This document shows positions 24,832-35,649 of a stretch of 64,000 nt of DNA, piece by piece. The translations under genes were made by a program, and so were the position numbers. The DNA lies in assembly GCA_029953615.1 (NCBI GenBank), contig CP124529.1, positions 2,852,501-2,916,500 of the forward strand, written 5' to 3'. This DNA comes from Pseudomonas putida. GTDB lineage: Bacteria; Pseudomonadota; Gammaproteobacteria; Pseudomonadales; Pseudomonadaceae. Under the pieces are notes generated by a model. That model did not search any database. It was not told the origin of the DNA and was given only the letters and a program-made list of their open reading frames with translations. Position 1 is the first letter of the stretch; each line of letters starts with the position of its first letter.

Positions 24832-25467
24832 ATGACTATTGGTGTAATCGGTCGCAAGTGCGGTATGACCCGCATTTTCACCGAAGAAGGTGTCTCCATT
24901 CCGGTCACGGTCATCGAGATCGAGCCGAATCGCGTCACCCAGTTCAAAACTGAAGAAACCGATGGCTACCGTGCAGTGCAAGTCACTGTCGGCGAGCGTC
25001 GTGCTTCGCGTGTGACTGCCGCTCAGGCAGGTCACTTCGCCAAGGCCAACGTTGCCGCTGGTCGCGGTGTCTGGGAGTTCCGTCTTGAAGAAGGCGATTT
25101 CCAGGCTGGCGATCTGATCAAAGCTGAACTCTTCACTGCAGGCCAGCTGGTAGACGTTACTGGTCAGTCCAAAGGTAAAGGCTTCGCCGGTACCATCAAG
25201 CGCTGGAACTTCCGTGGCCAGGACAACACCCACGGTAACTCCGTGTCGCACCGTGTCCCAGGTTCCATCGGCCAGTGCCAGACTCCTGGTCGTGTGTTCA
25301 AGGGCAAGAAAATGTCCGGTCACATGGGCGCCGAGCGCGTGACTGTTCAGTCCCTGGAAGTTGTTCGCGTAGACGCTGAACGCAACCTGCTGCTGGTCAA
25401 GGGTGCCGTTCCAGGCGCTACTGGCGGCGACGTGGTTGTACGTCCGGCTGTCAAGGCTCGCGGTTAA
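24832..25467 (+). CDS. rplC: 50S ribosomal protein L3
   Basis: L3 binds near the peptidyl-transferase centre and is an early assembly protein. The 211-residue product starts [20 protein letters not shown] and carries the [17 protein letters not shown] loop. The ATG at 24832 has TGAGG eight bases upstream. A GTG at 24799 in the same frame lies inside the rRNA-like element and would add 11 residues absent from the family. Confidence 0.98.
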   Translation: MTIGVIGRKCGMTRIFTEEGVSIPVTVIEIEPNRVTQFKTEETDGYRAVQVTVGERRASRVTAAQAGHFAKANVAAGRGVWEFRLEEGDFQAGDLIKAELFTAGQLVDVTGQSKGKGFAGTIKRWNFRGQDNTHGNSVSHRVPGSIGQCQTPGRVFKGKKMSGHMGAERVTVQSLEVVRVDAERNLLLVKGAVPGATGGDVVVRPAVKARG

Positions 25468-25479
25468 GGGGAAACTGAC

Positions 25480-26082
25480 ATGCAACTCAATGTAAATGAC
25501 GCTCAGGCGATCGAAGTTTCCGAACTGACTTTCGGTGGCGAATTCAACGAGACGCTGGTACACCAAGCAGTCGTGGCCTACATGGCCGGCGGCCGTCAGG
25601 GCACCAAGCAGCAGAAGACCCGTTCCGACGTGGCTGGTGGCGGTAAGCGCCCATGGCGTCAGAAGGGTACTGGCCGCGCTCGTGCTGGTACCACTCGTGG
25701 TCCGATCTGGCGTGGCGGTGGTGTAACCTTCGCAGCTCGCCCTCAAGATCACTCGCAGAAGCTCAACAAGAAGATGTACCGCGCAGCCCTGCGCTCCATC
25801 CTCGCTGAGCTGGTGCGTAGCGACCGTCTGGTCGTGGTTCAGGACTTCGCTGTTGAAGCGCCGAAAACCAAAGATCTGCTGAACAAGCTGAACGGCATGG
25901 GTCTGAACGACGTACTGATCGTTTCCGACGCTGTTGATCAGAACCTGTACCTGGCTGCTCGCAACCTGCCGCACGTCGACGTACGTGATGTACAAGGTTC
26001 CGACCCGGTCAGTCTGATCGCATACGAGAAAGTGTTGATCACTGTCTCGGCCGTGAAGAAATTCGAGGAGCTGCTGGGATGA
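25480..26082 (+). CDS. rplD: 50S ribosomal protein L4
   Basis: L4 lines the exit tunnel, binds domain I of 23S rRNA and in E. coli represses the S10 operon. The 200-residue product has the conserved loop with [18 protein letters not shown]. It overlaps rplW by 4 bases (ATGA). It is the natural candidate ligand of the 23S-like element at 24771. Confidence 0.98.
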   Translation: MQLNVNDAQAIEVSELTFGGEFNETLVHQAVVAYMAGGRQGTKQQKTRSDVAGGGKRPWRQKGTGRARAGTTRGPIWRGGGVTFAARPQDHSQKLNKKMYRAALRSILAELVRSDRLVVVQDFAVEAPKTKDLLNKLNGMGLNDVLIVSDAVDQNLYLAARNLPHVDVRDVQGSDPVSLIAYEKVLITVSAVKKFEELLG

Positions 26083-26378
26083 ACCAGGAACGCGTATTCA
26101 AAGTCCTCCTTGGCCCGCACGTTTCCGAGAAGGCTACCGTTCTGGCTGAGAAAAAAGGCCAGTTCGTATTCAAGGTTGCTACCGATGCAACCAAGCTGGA
26201 AATCAAGAAAGCTGTCGAAGGCCTGTTCAACGTAAAAGTTGAAAACGTGTCGACTGTTAACGTTCTGGGTAAAACCAAGCGTACCGCACGTGGTCTGGGC
26301 AAGCGTAATGACTGGAAGAAGGCGATCGTCTCCCTTCAGCCAGGCCAAGATCTCGATTTCAGCAGCAGTGCTGAGTAA
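26079..26378 (+). CDS. rplW: 50S ribosomal protein L23
   Basis: L23 lies at the tunnel exit and docks trigger factor and SRP. The 99-residue product from [20 protein letters not shown] has normal length and is coupled to rplD by a 4-base overlap. Confidence 0.98.
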   Translation: MNQERVFKVLLGPHVSEKATVLAEKKGQFVFKVATDATKLEIKKAVEGLFNVKVENVSTVNVLGKTKRTARGLGKRNDWKKAIVSLQPGQDLDFSSSAE

Positions 26379-26392
26379 GGAAGGGGTGCATC

Positions 26393-27217
26393 ATGGCAAT
26401 CGTTAAATGCAAACCGACTTCCCCTGGCCGCCGTTTCGTGGTCAAGGTGGTCAACCAGGAGCTGCACAAAGGCGCTCCTCACGCACCGCTGATCGAGAAG
26501 AAATCGAAGTCTGGTGGTCGTAACAACAATGGCCGCATTACCACTCGTCACGTTGGTGGTGGTCACAAGCAGCATTACCGTCTGGTCGACTTCCGTCGCA
26601 ACGACAAAGATGGCATTCCAGCCACTGTCGAGCGTATCGAATACGACCCGAACCGTACTGCTCACATCGCCCTGCTGTGCTACGCAGACGGTGAGCGTCG
26701 CTACATCATCGCCCCTAAAGGCGTGAGCGCTGGCGACCAGCTGATCGCAGGTGCCCTGGCCCCAATCAAGGCCGGTAACTCCCTGCAGCTGCGCAACATT
26801 CCAGTAGGTAGCACCATTCACGGCATCGAACTGAAGCCGGGTAAAGGTGCACAGATCGCACGTTCCGCTGGTGCTTCGGCTCAGCTGATCGCTCGCGAAG
26901 GTGTCTACGTGACCCTGCGTCTGCGCTCTGGTGAAATGCGTAAAGTCCTGGCTGAGTGCCGTGCGACCCTGGGCGAAGTCTCGAACTCCGAGCACAGCCT
27001 GCGTTCGCTGGGTAAAGCTGGTGCCAAACGCTGGCGCGGCGTTCGCCCAACCGTTCGTGGTGTTGCCATGAACCCGGTTGACCACCCACACGGTGGTGGT
27101 GAAGGTCGTACCTCCGGTGGTCGTCATCCGGTATCGCCATGGGGCTTCCCAACCAAGGGTGCTAAAACCCGTGGTAATAAGCGTACCGACAACATGATCG
27201 TCCGTCGTCGCAAGTAA
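26393..27217 (+). CDS. rplB: 50S ribosomal protein L2
   Basis: L2 is needed for subunit association and peptidyl-transferase activity. The 274-residue product carries the conserved C-terminal [16 protein letters not shown] segment with the key histidine. GGAAGGGG precedes the start. Confidence 0.98.
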   Translation: MAIVKCKPTSPGRRFVVKVVNQELHKGAPHAPLIEKKSKSGGRNNNGRITTRHVGGGHKQHYRLVDFRRNDKDGIPATVERIEYDPNRTAHIALLCYADGERRYIIAPKGVSAGDQLIAGALAPIKAGNSLQLRNIPVGSTIHGIELKPGKGAQIARSAGASAQLIAREGVYVTLRLRSGEMRKVLAECRATLGEVSNSEHSLRSLGKAGAKRWRGVRPTVRGVAMNPVDHPHGGGEGRTSGGRHPVSPWGFPTKGAKTRGNKRTDNMIVRRRK

Positions 27218-27233
27218 CTAGAGGGATACGACA

Positions 27234-27509
27234 GTGCCACGTTCTCTGAAAAAAGGTCCTTTTATCGATCTTCACCTGTTGAAGAAGGTCGAAGTGGCGG
27301 TGGAGAAGAACGATCGCAAGCCAGTTAAAACCTGGTCGCGCCGTTCGATGATCCTGCCACAAATGGTCGGTCTGACCATCGCGGTACACAACGGTCGTCA
27401 ACATGTTCCAGTTCTCGTGAACGAAGACATGGTCGGCCACAAACTGGGCGAGTTCGCCGGTACCCGCACCTACCGCGGGCACGTGGCTGACAAGAAAGCC
27501 AAGCGTTAA
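27234..27509 (+). CDS. rpsS: 30S ribosomal protein S19
   Basis: S19 is in the 30S head and contacts S13. The 91-residue product [19 protein letters not shown] has the family signature and starts with GTG. It is 16 bases after rplB. Confidence 0.97.
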
Positions 27510-27520
27510 GGGGTAAGGAA

Positions 27521-27853
27521 ATGGAAGTAGCCGCTAAGTTGTCGGGCGCTCGCATCTCCGCCCAGAAAGCCCGCTTGGTCGCCGACCAGATCCGCGGGAA
27601 GAAGGTGGGCGAAGCGCTCAACCTGTTGGCCTTCAGCAGCAAAAAAGCCGCTGAAATCATGAAGAAAGTCCTCGAGTCGGCCGTTGCCAACGCCGAACAC
27701 AACGAAGGCGCAGACGTTGATGACCTGAAGGTCTCCACCGTCTTCGTCAACGAAGGGCGTTCGCTGAAGCGCATCATGCCACGTGCCAAAGGCCGTGCTG
27801 ATCGCATCGTCAAGCGGTCTTGCCATATCACTGTCAAGGTTGCGGACAAGTAA
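27521..27853 (+). CDS. rplV: 50S ribosomal protein L22
   Basis: L22 extends a loop into the exit tunnel constriction. The 110-residue product [20 protein letters not shown] has normal length, including the tunnel loop [15 protein letters not shown]. Eleven bases after rpsS. Confidence 0.98.
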
Positions 27854-27866
27854 CGGAGTCGATCAG

Positions 27867-28553
27867 ATGGGTCAGAAAGTACATCCCACTGGCATTCGCC
27901 TGGGAATCGTCAAGGAGCACACCTCCGTCTGGTACGCAGACGGTGCTACTTACGCAGATTACCTGTTGAAGGATCTGAAAACGCGTGAGTACCTCCAAGA
28001 CAAACTAAAAAGCGCGTCCGTAAGCCGTATCGATATTCATCGTCCGGCTCAAACTGCACGCATCACCATCCACACCGCTCGTCCCGGTATCGTTATCGGC
28101 AAGAAAGGTGAAGATGTCGAGAAGCTGCGTCAGGACCTGACCAAGCAGATGGGTGTGCCTGTGCACATCAACATCGAAGAGATCCGCAAGCCGGAACTCG
28201 ACGCTATGCTGGTTGCGCAGAGCGTAGCTCAGCAGCTGGAACGCCGCGTAATGTTCCGTCGCGCCATGAAGCGCGCCGTGCAGAACGCCATGCGTATTGG
28301 TGCCAAGGGCATCAAGATCCAGGTGAGCGGTCGTCTCGGCGGTGCTGAGATTGCTCGTACCGAGTGGTATCGCGAAGGTCGTGTGCCGCTGCACACCCTG
28401 CGTGCCGATATCGACTACAACACCTACGAAGCTCACACCACCTACGGTGTGATCGGTGTGAAGGTTTGGATCTTCAAAGGCGAAGTTATTGGTGGTCGCC
28501 AAGAAGAACTGAAACCACAAGCACCAGCGCCTCGTAAAAAAGCTGCTAAGTAA
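27867..28553 (+). CDS. rpsC: 30S ribosomal protein S3
   Basis: S3 lies at the mRNA entry site. The 228-residue product [20 protein letters not shown] has the KH domain with [12 protein letters not shown]. Start ATG 27867 lies 13 bases after rplV; the longer frame from 27783 overlaps rplV and is not used. Confidence 0.98.
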   Translation: MGQKVHPTGIRLGIVKEHTSVWYADGATYADYLLKDLKTREYLQDKLKSASVSRIDIHRPAQTARITIHTARPGIVIGKKGEDVEKLRQDLTKQMGVPVHINIEEIRKPELDAMLVAQSVAQQLERRVMFRRAMKRAVQNAMRIGAKGIKIQVSGRLGGAEIARTEWYREGRVPLHTLRADIDYNTYEAHTTYGVIGVKVWIFKGEVIGGRQEELKPQAPAPRKKAAK

Positions 28554-28565
28554 GGGGTACGCCAA

Positions 28566-28979
28566 ATGTTGCAACCAAAGCGTACAAAATTCCGCAAGCA
28601 GATGACTGGCCACAACCGTGGTCTGGCACTGCGCGGTAGCAAAGTCAGCTTCGGCGAATTCGCCCTGAAAGCTGTTGCTCGCGGTCGCCTCACCGCTCGC
28701 CAGATCGAGTCCGCACGTCGTGCGCTGACCCGTCACGTAAAACGTGGCGGCAAGATCTGGATCCGTGTGTTCCCGGACAAACCGATCTCCAAGAAGCCTC
28801 TCGAGGTTCGTATGGGTAAAGGTAAGGGCTCCGTGGAATACTGGGTTGCCCAGATTCAGCCAGGCAAAGTCCTGTATGAAATCGAGGGTGTTTCTGAAGA
28901 GCTGGCGCGCGAAGCTTTCGCCCTGGCTGCTGCAAAGCTGCCTCTCGCCACCTCCTTTGTTAAGCGGACGGTGATGTGA
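28566..28979 (+). CDS. rplP: 50S ribosomal protein L16
   Basis: L16 binds near the A-site tRNA elbow. The 137-residue product [20 protein letters not shown] has normal length and ends in TGA overlapping the rpmC start by one base. Confidence 0.98.
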
Positions 28980-29170
28980 TGAAAGCGAATGAACTTCGTG
29001 AAAAATCGGCACAGCAACTGAATGAGCAACTGCTCGGCTTGCTGCGCGACCAGTTCAATCTGCGTATGCAGAAAGCAACTGGCCAGTTGGGGCAGTCGCA
29101 CCTGCTCTCGCAAGTTAAGCGTGACATCGCTCGCGTGAAAACTGTGCTCAACCAGCAGGCAGGTAAGTGA
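28979..29170 (+). CDS. rpmC: 50S ribosomal protein L29
   Basis: L29 is at the tunnel exit next to L23. The 63-residue product [20 protein letters not shown] has normal length. The ATG at 28979 follows a GTG at 28976; the ATG is the family start. TGATG coupling with rplP. Confidence 0.97.
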
Positions 29171-29172
29171 TC

Positions 29173-29439
29173 ATGGCTGAAGCTGAAAAAACCGTCCGTA
29201 CGCTGACTGGCCGTGTCGTCAGCGACAAAATGGACAAGACCATCACCGTTCTGATCGAGCGTCGCGTAAAGCACCCGATCTACGGTAAATACGTTAAGCG
29301 TTCGACTAAGCTGCACGCGCACGACGAAGCCAACCAGTGCAAGATCGGCGACAAGGTTTCCATCCGTGAAACCCGTCCGCTGGCCAAGACCAAGTCCTGG
29401 GCACTGGTTGAAGTCCTCGAACGCGCTGTTGAAGTCTAA
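29173..29439 (+). CDS. rpsQ: 30S ribosomal protein S17
   Basis: S17 is an early 16S-binding protein. The 88-residue product [20 protein letters not shown] has normal length. It is the last gene of the classical S10 operon set; rplN of the spc set follows only 23 bases later with no terminator, so transcription probably continues. Confidence 0.97.
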   Translation: MAEAEKTVRTLTGRVVSDKMDKTITVLIERRVKHPIYGKYVKRSTKLHAHDEANQCKIGDKVSIRETRPLAKTKSWALVEVLERAVEV

Positions 29440-29462
29440 GGGCTAGGGGTCGGAGAAATTTT

Positions 29463-29831
29463 ATGATTCAGACTCAATCCATGCTCGATGTGGCCGATAA
29501 CAGCGGCGCTCGTCGCGTCATGTGCATCAAGGTACTCGGTGGTTCGCACCGCCGTTACGCTGGCATCGGTGACATCATCAAGGTAACCGTGAAGGAAGCG
29601 ATTCCACGCGGTAAGGTCAAGAAAGGCCAAGTGATGACCGCTGTTGTCGTGCGCACCCGTCACGGTGTTCGTCGCGCTGACGGTTCCATCATTCGTTTCG
29701 ACGGCAACGCTGCTGTTCTGCTGAACAACAAGCAAGAGCCGATCGGCACTCGCATCTTCGGGCCAGTGACCCGTGAACTTCGTACCGAGAAGTTCATGAA
29801 GATCGTCTCGCTCGCCCCTGAAGTGCTGTAA
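29463..29831 (+). CDS. rplN: 50S ribosomal protein L14
   Basis: L14 lies at the subunit interface. The 122-residue product [20 protein letters not shown] has normal length. First gene of the spc set; GGAG lies before the start. Confidence 0.98.
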   Translation: MIQTQSMLDVADNSGARRVMCIKVLGGSHRRYAGIGDIIKVTVKEAIPRGKVKKGQVMTAVVVRTRHGVRRADGSIIRFDGNAAVLLNNKQEPIGTRIFGPVTRELRTEKFMKIVSLAPEVL

Positions 29832-29842
29832 GGAGATCCGAC

Positions 29843-30157
29843 ATGCAAAAGATTCGTCGTGACGACGAGATCATCGTGATCGCCGGCAAAGACAAAGGTA
29901 AGCGCGGTAAGGTGCTGAAGGTTCTGGCTGACAACCGTCTGGTTGTTGGTGGTGTGAACCTGGTCAAGCGTCATACCAAGCCTAACCCGATGGCGGGCGT
30001 ACAGGGCGGTATCGTCGAAAAAGAAGCGCCTCTGCACGCTTCCAACGTTGCCATCTTCAACGGTGAAACCAACAAGGCTGACCGCGTTGGTTTCAAAGTA
30101 GAAGACGGTAAAAAAATTCGTGTCTTCAAGTCGACCCAAAAAGCGGTTGATGCTTGA
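29843..30157 (+). CDS. rplX: 50S ribosomal protein L24
   Basis: L24 is an assembly initiator that binds domain I of 23S rRNA. The 104-residue product has the KOW motif ([20 protein letters not shown]). Because its rRNA site overlaps the segment copied at 24771, L24 is a second possible ligand of that element. Confidence 0.98.
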   Translation: MQKIRRDDEIIVIAGKDKGKRGKVLKVLADNRLVVGGVNLVKRHTKPNPMAGVQGGIVEKEAPLHASNVAIFNGETNKADRVGFKVEDGKKIRVFKSTQKAVDA

Positions 30158-30177
30158 ACACTGCTAGGTAGAAGACC

Positions 30178-30717
30178 ATGGCACGACTGAAAGAGATTTA
30201 CCGGAACGAAATCGCTCCTAAGCTTAAGGAAGAACTTAAGCTGTCGAACGTGATGGAAGTTCCGCGCGTTACCAAGATCACCCTGAACATGGGTCTGGGC
30301 GAAGCGATCGGTGACAAGAAAGTCATCGAGCACGCTGTTGCCGACCTGGAAAAGATCACCGGTCAAAAGCCGGTCGTGACTTTCGCTCGTAAATCCATCG
30401 CGGGCTTCAAAGTCCGTGAGGGCTGGCCGATCGGCGTCAAGGTGACCCTGCGTCGCGACAAGATGTACGAATTCCTGGACCGCCTGCTGGCGATCTCCCT
30501 GCCTCGGGTTCGCGACTTCCGCGGCCTGAATGCCAAGTCCTTCGATGGCCGTGGCAACTACAGCATGGGCGTGAAAGAGCAGATCATCTTCCCGGAAATC
30601 GACTACGACAAGATCGATGCTCTGCGCGGTTTGGACATCACCCTGACCACCACTGCTCGTTCGGACGACGAAGGCCGCGCTCTGCTGCGTGCTTTCAAGT
30701 TCCCGTTCCGCAACTGA
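30178..30717 (+). CDS. rplE: 50S ribosomal protein L5
   Basis: L5 binds 5S rRNA and contacts the P-site tRNA. The 179-residue product [20 protein letters not shown] has normal length. In E. coli the start of this gene is the S8 repressor site; I could not confirm the S8 target structure here. Confidence 0.98.
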   Translation: MARLKEIYRNEIAPKLKEELKLSNVMEVPRVTKITLNMGLGEAIGDKKVIEHAVADLEKITGQKPVVTFARKSIAGFKVREGWPIGVKVTLRRDKMYEFLDRLLAISLPRVRDFRGLNAKSFDGRGNYSMGVKEQIIFPEIDYDKIDALRGLDITLTTTARSDDEGRALLRAFKFPFRN

Positions 30718-30730
30718 TTGGAGTAGGAAA

Positions 30731-31036
30731 ATGGCCAAGAAGAGCATGAAAAACCGCGAGCTGAAGCGTCAGCTCACGGTAGCCAAGTACGCCAAAAAGC
30801 GTGCCGAGCTGAAAGCGACCATCGTCAACCTGAACGCCTCTCCTGAAGAGCGTTTCGCTGCCGTTGTCGCCCTGCAGAAGCAGCCACGCGATGCCAGCGC
30901 CGCGCGTCTGCGCAACCGTTGCCGCCTGACCGGTCGTCCTCACGGTGTATACCGTAAGTTCGGCCTGGGCCGTAACATGCTGCGTCAAGCTGCAATGCGC
31001 GGTGACGTACCAGGTCTGGTCAAGGCCTCCTGGTAA
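30731..31036 (+). CDS. rpsN: 30S ribosomal protein S14
   Basis: S14 is in the 30S head. The 101-residue product [20 protein letters not shown] is the long zinc-free form. Followed by a 209-base gap with a terminator and a new promoter. Confidence 0.97.
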   Translation: MAKKSMKNRELKRQLTVAKYAKKRAELKATIVNLNASPEERFAAVVALQKQPRDASAARLRNRCRLTGRPHGVYRKFGLGRNMLRQAAMRGDVPGLVKASW

Positions 31037-31100
31037 TCGCTGCAGGCTGGACCCCGGCGGAAGGGGAGCAATCTTCCGACCGCCGGTGACCTCGCCAACA

Positions 31101-31127
31101 AACAAGCCCCTATATGGGGCTTGTTTC
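31101..31127 (+). terminator. Intrinsic terminator between rpsN and rpsH
   Basis: AACAAGCCCC, TATA, GGGGCTTGTT, then TCGTTTCT. The 10-bp stem is strong but the T-run is short. The 3' arm contains TTGTTT, the -35 box of the promoter that follows. Confidence 0.8.
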
Positions 31128-31148
31128 GTTTCTGCCTTGTGTCTAGAA
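31121..31148 (+). promoter_or_regulatory. Promoter for rpsH and the rest of the spc operon
   Basis: TTGTTT (31121-31126), 16 bases, TAGAAT (31143-31148), followed by GACCGGC. The -35 box is embedded in the terminator's 3' arm. The leader to rpsH is about 90 bases and contains GATAGCCGCAAGGCTA, a small hairpin. Activity is inferred. Confidence 0.65.
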
Positions 31149-31245
31149 TGACCGGCTCACCTGAGCCTGGGTTTTTTGCCCTGTCCGCTCGGGTGGTTGT
31201 GATAGCCGCAAGGCTAATAATTCTTGTATCAGGAGCATCTAGCCC

Positions 31246-31638
31246 ATGAGTATGCAGGACCCGTTAGCGGACATGCTAACTCGCATCCGTAATGCCCAGA
31301 TGGCTGAAAAGTCCGTCGTAAGCATGCCTTCCTCCACCCTGAAGGTCGCGGTTGCCAAAGTTCTGAAAGACGAAGGTTACATCGCCGGCTACCAGGTAAC
31401 TGGTGAGGCCAAGCCTTCCCTGTCGATCGAACTGAAGTACTTCGAAGGCCGTCCGGTCATCGAGGAACTGAAGCGCTCCAGCCGTCCAGGCCTGCGCCAG
31501 TACAAGTCCGTCGCAGAACTGCCGAAAGTACGTGGCGGTCTGGGCGTGTCTATCGTCTCCACCAACAAAGGTGTGATGACTGATCGCGCTGCACGCGCTG
31601 CCGGTGTCGGCGGCGAAGTTCTGTGCACAGTGTTCTAA
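31246..31638 (+). CDS. rpsH: 30S ribosomal protein S8
   Basis: S8 binds 16S helix 21 and in E. coli represses the spc operon. The 130-residue product [20 protein letters not shown] has normal length. It begins a separately promoted part of the spc operon in this genome. Confidence 0.98.
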   Translation: MSMQDPLADMLTRIRNAQMAEKSVVSMPSSTLKVAVAKVLKDEGYIAGYQVTGEAKPSLSIELKYFEGRPVIEELKRSSRPGLRQYKSVAELPKVRGGLGVSIVSTNKGVMTDRAARAAGVGGEVLCTVF

Positions 31639-31650
31639 GGGGAGATAGGC

Positions 31651-32184
31651 ATGTCTCGCGTCGCTAAGAACCCCGTTAAGCTGCCAGCAGGCGTCGAAGT
31701 CAAATTCGCCGGCCAGCAGCTTTCGGTGAAGGGTGCCAAAGGCACTCTCGAACTGAACGTTCACTCGTCTGTTGAAGTTACCGAAGAGTCTGGCGAGCTG
31801 CGTTTCGTCGCTCGCAACGGTGACCAGCAAGCTCGCGCCATGGCCGGTACCACCCGTGCTCTGGTGAACAACATGGTCCAGGGCGTAAGCCAAGGCTTCG
31901 AGCGCAAGCTCCAGCTGGTCGGTGTTGGTTACAAGGCACAGGCCAAGGGCACCGTCCTGAACCTGGCCCTGGGCTTCTCGCACCCAGTGGACTACGAACT
32001 GCCAGCCGGTATCACCGCTGAAACCCCAAGCCAGACCGACATCCTGATCAAGGGTATCGACAAGCAGCTGGTGGGTCAGGTGGCCGCTGAAATCCGCGAC
32101 TTCCGTCCGCCAGAGCCTTACAAAGGCAAGGGTGTGCGTTACGCGGACGAAGTAGTCCGTCGTAAAGAAGCCAAGAAGAAGTAG
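31651..32184 (+). CDS. rplF: 50S ribosomal protein L6
   Basis: L6 lies near the sarcin-ricin loop. The 177-residue product [20 protein letters not shown] has both alpha-beta repeats and the C-terminal [12 protein letters not shown] signature. GGGGAGATA precedes the start. Confidence 0.98.
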   Translation: MSRVAKNPVKLPAGVEVKFAGQQLSVKGAKGTLELNVHSSVEVTEESGELRFVARNGDQQARAMAGTTRALVNNMVQGVSQGFERKLQLVGVGYKAQAKGTVLNLALGFSHPVDYELPAGITAETPSQTDILIKGIDKQLVGQVAAEIRDFRPPEPYKGKGVRYADEVVRRKEAKKK

Positions 32185-32194
32185 GGCCTAGCAA

Positions 32195-32545
32195 ATGACC
32201 GACAAAAAAGTTACTCGACTGCGTCGCGCTCGCAAAGCACGTCTCAAGATGCACGAACTCGAAGTCGTGCGCCTGTGCGTGTTCCGCTCCTCGCAGCACA
32301 TCTACGCCCAGGTCATTTCGGCCGACGGCAGCAAGGTTCTGGCAAGCGCCTCGACCTTGGACAAAGAACTGCGTGATGGCGCCACTGGCAACATCGACGC
32401 GGCCACTAAGGTTGGCAAGCTGGTAGCTGAGCGTGCGAAAGCCGCCGGTGTATCTCAAGTTGCCTTTGACCGTTCCGGCTTCAAGTACCATGGCCGCGTC
32501 AAAGCGCTGGCTGATGCTGCTCGTGAAGGCGGGCTGGAGTTCTAA
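32195..32545 (+). CDS. rplR: 50S ribosomal protein L18
   Basis: L18 binds 5S rRNA together with L5 and L25. The 116-residue product [20 protein letters not shown] has normal length; rpsE follows 3 bases later. Confidence 0.98.
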   Translation: MTDKKVTRLRRARKARLKMHELEVVRLCVFRSSQHIYAQVISADGSKVLASASTLDKELRDGATGNIDAATKVGKLVAERAKAAGVSQVAFDRSGFKYHGRVKALADAAREGGLEF

Positions 32546-32548
32546 GTT

Positions 32549-33049
32549 ATGGCAAATAACGATCAAAAGCGCGACGAAGGCTACATCGAGAAGCTGGTTC
32601 AAGTTAACCGCGTTGCCAAAACCGTAAAAGGCGGCCGTATCTTCACCTTCACCGCGCTGACCGTGGTAGGTGATGGTAAAGGTCGTGTTGGCTTCGGCCG
32701 TGGCAAGTCGCGCGAAGTACCTGCCGCGATCCAGAAAGCCATGGAAGCTGCTCGCCGCAACATGATCCAGGTTGACCTGAAGGGCACCACCCTGCAGTAC
32801 GCCACCAAGGCTGCCCACGGCGCCTCGAAGGTTTACATGCAGCCTGCCTCGGAAGGTACCGGTATCATCGCCGGTGGCGCAATGCGTGCTGTCCTGGAAG
32901 TTGCTGGTGTTCAGAACGTTCTGGCCAAGTGCTACGGTTCGACCAACCCTGTGAACGTGGTTTACGCCACCTTCAAGGGTCTGAAAGCCATGCAATCTCC
33001 TGAATCCATTGCTGCCAAGCGCGGCAAGAGCGTCGAGGAGATCTTCTGA
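32549..33049 (+). CDS. rpsE: 30S ribosomal protein S5
   Basis: S5 helps decoding accuracy and lies at the mRNA entry. The 166-residue product [20 protein letters not shown] has normal length and the S5 signature [15 protein letters not shown]. Confidence 0.98.
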   Translation: MANNDQKRDEGYIEKLVQVNRVAKTVKGGRIFTFTALTVVGDGKGRVGFGRGKSREVPAAIQKAMEAARRNMIQVDLKGTTLQYATKAAHGASKVYMQPASEGTGIIAGGAMRAVLEVAGVQNVLAKCYGSTNPVNVVYATFKGLKAMQSPESIAAKRGKSVEEIF

Positions 33050-33051
33050 TC

Positions 33052-33228
33052 ATGGCAACCGTAAAAGTAACGCTGATCAAGAGCGTCTCGGGCCGTCTGC
33101 CTAACCACAAGCTGTGCGTTAAAGGCCTGGGTCTGCGTCGCATCGGTCACACTGTAGAAGTCCAGGATACTCCCGAGAACCGCGGGATGATCAACAAGGC
33201 TTACTACATGCTGAAGGTCGAGGGTTAA
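33052..33228 (+). CDS. rpmD: 50S ribosomal protein L30
   Basis: A 58-residue gene, found by reading the rpsE-rplO gap. The product starts [20 protein letters not shown] and ends AYYMLKVEG, matching L30 over its full length. It begins 2 bases after the rpsE stop and ends 3 bases before rplO. Confidence 0.97.
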   Translation: MATVKVTLIKSVSGRLPNHKLCVKGLGLRRIGHTVEVQDTPENRGMINKAYYMLKVEG

Positions 33229-33231
33229 TCG

Positions 33232-33666
33232 ATGAAACTCAATGATCTGAGTCCAGCGCCGGGTTCCCGTCGCGAGAAGCATCGTCCAGGTCGTGGTATC
33301 GGTAGCGGTCTGGGTAAGACCGGCGGCCGTGGCCACAAAGGTCAGACTTCCCGTTCGGGTGGTTCGATCGCTCCTGGCTTCGAAGGCGGTCAACAGCCGC
33401 TGCACCGTCGTCTGCCGAAGTTCGGCTTCGTTTCCCTGAAAGCCATGGACCGCGCCGAAGTGCGTCTGTCCGAGCTGGCCAAGGTGGAAGGCGACGTGAT
33501 CTCCGTGCAATCCCTGAAGGATGCCAACGTGATCGGCCAGAACGTACAGCGCGTGAAAATCATGCTGTCTGGCGAAGTCACTCGCGCAGTCACCATCAAG
33601 GGTATCGCAGCCACCAAGGGTGCGCGTGCGGCTATCGAAGCAGCTGGCGGCAAGTTCGAGGAATAA
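33232..33666 (+). CDS. rplO: 50S ribosomal protein L15
   Basis: L15 is a late assembly protein of the 50S. The 144-residue product [20 protein letters not shown] has the glycine-rich N-terminal half ([19 protein letters not shown]). secY starts on the next base. Confidence 0.98.
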   Translation: MKLNDLSPAPGSRREKHRPGRGIGSGLGKTGGRGHKGQTSRSGGSIAPGFEGGQQPLHRRLPKFGFVSLKAMDRAEVRLSELAKVEGDVISVQSLKDANVIGQNVQRVKIMLSGEVTRAVTIKGIAATKGARAAIEAAGGKFEE

Positions 33667-34998
33667 ATGGCTAAGCAAGGTGCTCTCTCTTCGCTCGGTA
33701 AGGGCGGGATGTCGGAACTCTGGGCTCGTCTGCGCTTTCTGTTCATGGCGATCATCGTCTATCGGATAGGTGCGCATATCCCGGTTCCTGGCATCAATCC
33801 GGACCGTCTGGCGGATCTGTTTCGGCAGAATGAGGGGACCATTCTTAGCTTGTTCAACATGTTTTCCGGTGGCGCGCTCGAGCGCATGAGCATCTTTGCA
33901 CTGGGGATCATGCCGTACATCTCGGCATCGATCATCATGCAGCTGATGACGGCGGTCAGCCCGCAACTGGAGCAGTTGAAGAAGGAAGGTGAAGCTGGCC
34001 GTCGCAAGATCAGCCAGTACACCCGCTACGGCACCGTTATCCTGGCACTGGTTCAAGCCATTGGCATGTCCATTGGCCTGGCCAACCAGGGCGTGGCGTT
34101 TTCTGTAGGCCTGGGCTTCCATGTCGTCGCCGTCTCCACCTTCGTGGCAGGCGCGATGTTCATGATGTGGCTGGGCGAGCAGATCACCGAGCGCGGTGTG
34201 GGCAACGGTATCTCGATGTTGATCTTCGCAGGTATCGTTGCCGGTCTTCCGAGAGCAATCGGGCAGTCTTTCGAGTCTGCACGCACAGGCGATATCAACA
34301 TTTTCGCCCTGGTCGCTATCGGTTTGCTGGCAGTAGCGATTATCGGCTTCGTGGTGTTCATTGAGCGTGGTCAGCGTCGTATCGCCGTTCACTACGCCAA
34401 GCGTCAGCAGGGCCGCAAGGTCTTCGCTGCGCAGACCAGCCACTTGCCGCTGAAGGTGAACATGGCAGGGGTCATCCCGGCCATTTTCGCGAGCAGCATT
34501 CTGCTGTTCCCGGCTTCGCTGGGTGCCTGGTTCGGTCAGTCCGAAGGTATGGGCTGGCTGCAGGACATCTCGCAGTCGATCGCTCCTGGTCAGCCGTTGA
34601 ACATTCTGCTGTTTAGTGCAGGGATCATTTTCTTCTGCTTCTTCTACACAGCGTTGATGTTCAACCCGAAAGACGTAGCGGAAAACCTGAAGAAGTCCGG
34701 TGCCTTTATTCCGGGTATCCGTCCTGGTGAGCAGTCGGCGCGCTACATTGATGGCGTTCTGACCCGTCTGACCATGTTCGGTGCTCTTTACATGATGGCC
34801 GTCTGCCTTCTGCCCCAGTTCCTGGTGGTGGCAGCAAATGTGCCGTTCTACCTTGGCGGGACCTCGTTGCTGATTGTGGTAGTGGTTGTGATGGACTTCA
34901 TGTCCCAAGTACAATCGCACCTCGTTTCGCACCAGTACGAATCCCTGATGAAGAAAGCCAACCTGAAAGGCTACGGTGGCAGCGGTCTGCTGCGCTGA
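33667..34998 (+). CDS. secY: Preprotein translocase subunit SecY
   Basis: Central pore of the Sec translocon in the inner membrane. The 443-residue product has ten predicted membrane segments and the SecY blocks [13 protein letters not shown] and [17 protein letters not shown]. It follows rplO without a gap, as usual in the spc operon. Confidence 0.98.
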
Positions 34999-35026
34999 TA
35001 CGCCCCTAAGGTTCGAGGAGTCGGTA

Positions 35027-35143
35027 ATGAAAGTTCGTGCATCGGTGAAAAAGCTGTGCCGTAACTGCAAGATCATCCGTCGCGAAGGCGTCGTACGAGT
35101 GATCTGCAGCGCGGAACCGCGTCACAAACAGCGCCAAGGCTGA
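35027..35143 (+). CDS. rpmJ: 50S ribosomal protein L36
   Basis: A 38-residue gene in the secY-rpsM gap. The product starts [20 protein letters not shown] and has the zinc ligands C11, C14, C27 and H32, so it is the zinc-binding form. GAGGAGTC precedes the ATG at 35027. Last gene of the spc operon. Confidence 0.97.
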
Positions 35144-35160
35144 GTGTGATCTGCGCTTCA

Positions 35161-35192
35161 AACCCAGCAGCTAGTGTGCTGCTGGGTTGATT
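35161..35192 (+). terminator. Hairpin terminator after rpmJ
   Basis: AACCCAGCAG, short loop, CTGCTGGGTT, then GATTATT. A 10-bp stem with a weak T-run. Its last bases form the -35 box (TTGATT) of the promoter behind it. Confidence 0.75.
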
Positions 35193-35215
35193 ATTCGTTT
35201 CTACAGCGATATTAT
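35187..35215 (+). promoter_or_regulatory. Candidate promoter of the alpha operon
   Basis: TTGATT (35187-35192), 17 bases, TATTAT (35210-35215), about 60 bases before rpsM, then CTCGCGCCC. Arrangement is the same as before rpsH. Activity is inferred. Confidence 0.6.
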
Positions 35216-35274
35216 CTCGCGCCCTATTTCTTGGCTTCCGGGGCGTAGGTAGCTGTCAATTGGAGTCCCACTGA

Positions 35275-35631
35275 ATGGCCCGTATTGCAGGCGTCAACAT
35301 TCCAGATAACAAGCATGCTGTTATCTCGCTGACCTACATCTATGGTGTCGGTCGCACTACTGCACAGAAGATCTGTGCAGACGCTGGTGTAAACCCAGCC
35401 GCTAAGATCAAGGATCTGAGCGACGAGCAAATCGAAACCCTGCGTGGCGAAGTCGCGAAGTTCACCACCGAAGGTGACCTGCGTCGTGACATCAACATGA
35501 AGATCAAGCGCTTGATGGACCTGGGTTGCTACCGCGGCCTGCGTCATCGTAAAGGTCTGCCGGTTCGCGGTCAGCGCACCAAGACCAACGCACGCACCCG
35601 TAAGGGCCCGCGTAAGCCGATCCGCAAGTAA
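35275..35631 (+). CDS. rpsM: 30S ribosomal protein S13
   Basis: S13 forms bridges between subunits and contacts P-site tRNA. The 118-residue product [20 protein letters not shown] has normal length. First gene of the alpha operon; in E. coli S4 represses here, but I could not confirm the S4 pseudoknot by eye. Confidence 0.98.
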   Translation: MARIAGVNIPDNKHAVISLTYIYGVGRTTAQKICADAGVNPAAKIKDLSDEQIETLRGEVAKFTTEGDLRRDINMKIKRLMDLGCYRGLRHRKGLPVRGQRTKTNARTRKGPRKPIRK

Positions 35632-35649
35632 TCGCCCAGGAATATAGAC

